From an uncultured Bacteroides sp. (GTDB lineage: Bacteria; Bacteroidota; Bacteroidia; Bacteroidales; Bacteroidaceae): a stretch of 7,068 nt of DNA. The DNA is taken from contig CAJJYX010000165.1 of the NCBI GenBank assembly GCA_905197435.1, forward strand, positions 1 through 7,068, in the 5' to 3' direction. The position numbers were made by a program, and so were the translations under genes. Every line of letters begins with the position of its first letter. Position 1 is the stretch's first letter. Below, one piece after another: positions 6,150 through 7,068 of this stretch. Below the pieces are notes generated by a model. That model saw only the letters and a program-made list of their open reading frames with translations. It was not told the origin of the DNA and did no database searches.

Positions 6150-6177
6150 CTTAGTGATTTGTAATTAGTAATTAATA
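6150..6177 (+). repeat. Four-unit heptamer array before the omega gene
   Basis: CTTAGTG, ATTTGTA, ATTAGTA, ATTAATA run in perfect 7-base register and end 15 bases before the omega start codon. They have the same orientation and consensus (ATTAGTG) as the left array at 4914-4962. The rest of the 105-base gap after bamD holds only a weak 6-bp hairpin and no clear -7 box. Confidence 0.6.
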
Positions 6178-6192
6178 CAATAGATAAATTTT

Positions 6193-6528
6193 ATGGATTA
6201 CAGAAAGACCAATGCTCCTACTACTACGGTAACCCGTGATATGATGGAGTTGTGTGAGGATACCGGTAATGTATACGAAACCGTAGCTATTATCGGAAAG
6301 CGTGCCAACCAGATTAGTGTGGAAATCAAGAATGACCTTTCCAAGAAGCTTGCTGAGTTTGCCTCTTACAATGACAATCTGGAAGAAGTGTTCGAGAACC
6401 GGGAACAGATTGAGATTTCCCGCTATTATGAAAAACTGCCGAAGCCGACATTGATTGCAACACAAGAGTATGTTGAAGGTAAGATTTACTATCGCAATCC
6501 GGCTAAGGAAAAAGAAAAATTGCAGTAA
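6193..6528 (+). CDS. rpoZ: RNA polymerase omega subunit, Bacteroidetes type (Rpb6/RpoZ family)
   Basis: A 111-residue protein with the signature of the omega/Rpb6 family: GNVYETVAIIGKRANQIS (about residues 26-43), followed by a helical region with KKLAEFASY. Omega binds the beta' subunit and helps fold and stabilise RNA polymerase. The Bacteroidetes form is longer than the E. coli one and has a divergent C-terminus (here PKPTLIATQEYVEGKIYYRNP), consistent with the host. No Shine-Dalgarno sequence precedes the ATG; the leader is AT-rich, as is usual in Bacteroides. Its stop codon shares one base with the start of the DUF4293 gene, so the two are translationally coupled. Placement after bamD matches what I recall of Bacteroides genomes. 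The family is a strong call; it is sometimes annotated as hypothetical. Confidence 0.85.
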   Translation: MDYRKTNAPTTTVTRDMMELCEDTGNVYETVAIIGKRANQISVEIKNDLSKKLAEFASYNDNLEEVFENREQIEISRYYEKLPKPTLIATQEYVEGKIYYRNPAKEKEKLQ

Positions 6529-6989
6529 TGATACAACGTATTCAATCCGTTTATTTGTTGTTGGTAACCGCCCTGCTGGTTGTGGCAATCTGCATGCCCG
6601 TAGGACAGTTCATCGGAGCGGACGGAGTGACAACGCATGTCTTCAAACCCCTGGGAGTATCTCTGGCCGACGGAGGATTCCAGTCTACTTGGGGCTTGTT
6701 CGGAATATTGTTGCTTAGCGCACTTATTGCTTTCTGCACTATATTCCTTTTCCGTAACCGTATGTTGCAAATACGCATGACAATTTTCAGTAGTATTCTG
6801 CTGATAGGCTACTACATAGCATTCTGCGTATTTATGTTTATTTTGAAGGGCGATTTGGATGCCACGGCTTTCCAGCTTGGATGGGCGCTTTGCCTTCCGG
6901 TGGTAGCCATCATCCTCAACTATCTGGCCTTCCGTGCCATCTACAAAGATGAGGTGATGGTGAAGGCGGCAGACCGTTTAAGAAGATAA
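6528..6989 (+). CDS. DUF4293 family four-helix membrane protein
   Basis: A 153-residue membrane protein with the N-terminus MIQRIQSVYLLLVT and C-terminus KDEVMVKAADRLRR characteristic of the Bacteroidetes DUF4293 family. Four hydrophobic helices are visible, at about residues 8-28, 55-75, 84-106 and 115-135. A polar loop of about 25 residues lies between the first two and a positive C-terminal tail follows the last. No catalytic motif can be seen and the function is unknown. The ATG overlaps the omega stop by one base (TAATG), indicating translational coupling, and the unit ends in a strong terminator 25 bases after the stop. The conserved pairing with omega suggests a shared expression need rather than a proven shared pathway. 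Confidence 0.85.
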   Translation: MIQRIQSVYLLLVTALLVVAICMPVGQFIGADGVTTHVFKPLGVSLADGGFQSTWGLFGILLLSALIAFCTIFLFRNRMLQIRMTIFSSILLIGYYIAFCVFMFILKGDLDATAFQLGWALCLPVVAIILNYLAFRAIYKDEVMVKAADRLRR

Positions 6990-7014
6990 GAAGGTTTATC
7001 TACTTGATAATAAC

Positions 7015-7061
7015 AAAAAGCAGACCACGTATTTCATTCGGAATACGTGGTCTGCTTTTTT
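7015..7061 (+). terminator. Rho-independent terminator of the bamD-rpoZ-DUF4293 unit
   Basis: Bases 7015-7033 pair perfectly with 7042-7060 as a 19-bp stem around an 8-base loop (TCATTCGG), ending in a run of six T (7056-7061). The A-run on the left arm makes it work on the other strand too, so a converging gene may lie just beyond the window. Confidence 0.92.
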
Positions 7062-7068
7062 ATCGTTT

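Noticed and set aside
6150..6192. Separate promoter for the omega gene
   Set aside because: TAGTGATTTG resembles the -7 box, but the gap between TA and TTTG is four bases instead of two, and no -33 TTG lies at the right distance.

Overview
The window reads as two different genomes joined inside one gene. Positions 1 to about 1330 are GC-rich, with strong Shine-Dalgarno sequences and gene types typical of a Firmicutes (Clostridia-like) bacterium. Positions from about 1372 to 7068 are a Bacteroides-type genome: lower GC, AT-rich leaders without clear Shine-Dalgarno sequences, -33/-7 promoters of the TTG ... TAnnTTTG kind, and a Bacteroidetes gene set (BamD lipoprotein, Bacteroidetes-type omega subunit, DUF4293 membrane protein). 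Hand counts illustrate the switch: 40 of 60 bases are G or C at 1201-1260, but 27 of 60 at 1621-1680.

Left part (+ strand): the 3' end of a sensor histidine kinase, a complete NUDIX hydrolase and a 56-residue two-helix membrane protein not previously listed as an ORF. These end at a hairpin terminator (991-1019) that also serves the converging uvrB.

Middle (- strand): uvrB, open from 3040 to 1031. Its first ~557 residues are Bacteroides-like, and its last ~100 residues (linker, UVR domain and basic tail) are Firmicutes-like. The switch lies in a 45-base stretch that encodes a highly conserved motif (1328-1372). The likeliest explanation is a metagenomic assembly or library chimera at a conserved k-mer. 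A real hybrid gene is possible but would need strong proof.

Right part (+ strand): a predicted promoter with an overlapping palindrome drives a phenylacetate-CoA ligase family gene and a tandem-ACT gene. This pair is often linked to aromatic amino acid or 2-keto acid metabolism in anaerobes. A 356-base gap follows, filled mostly by two head-to-head arrays of a degenerate heptamer (ATTAGGG/ATTAGTG, inverted as CCCTAAT/CACTAAT). Then come bamD with its own near-consensus promoter, an omega-like RNA polymerase subunit and a DUF4293 membrane protein overlapping it by one base. A perfect 19-bp terminator closes the window.

The most distinctive non-coding signal is the heptamer repeat. It forms long inverted arrays at 4914-5172, and short relatives lie in the other intergenic spaces of the Bacteroides part, always just 5' of a gene. 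No defence system, CRISPR array, transposase or tRNA/rRNA gene was seen.
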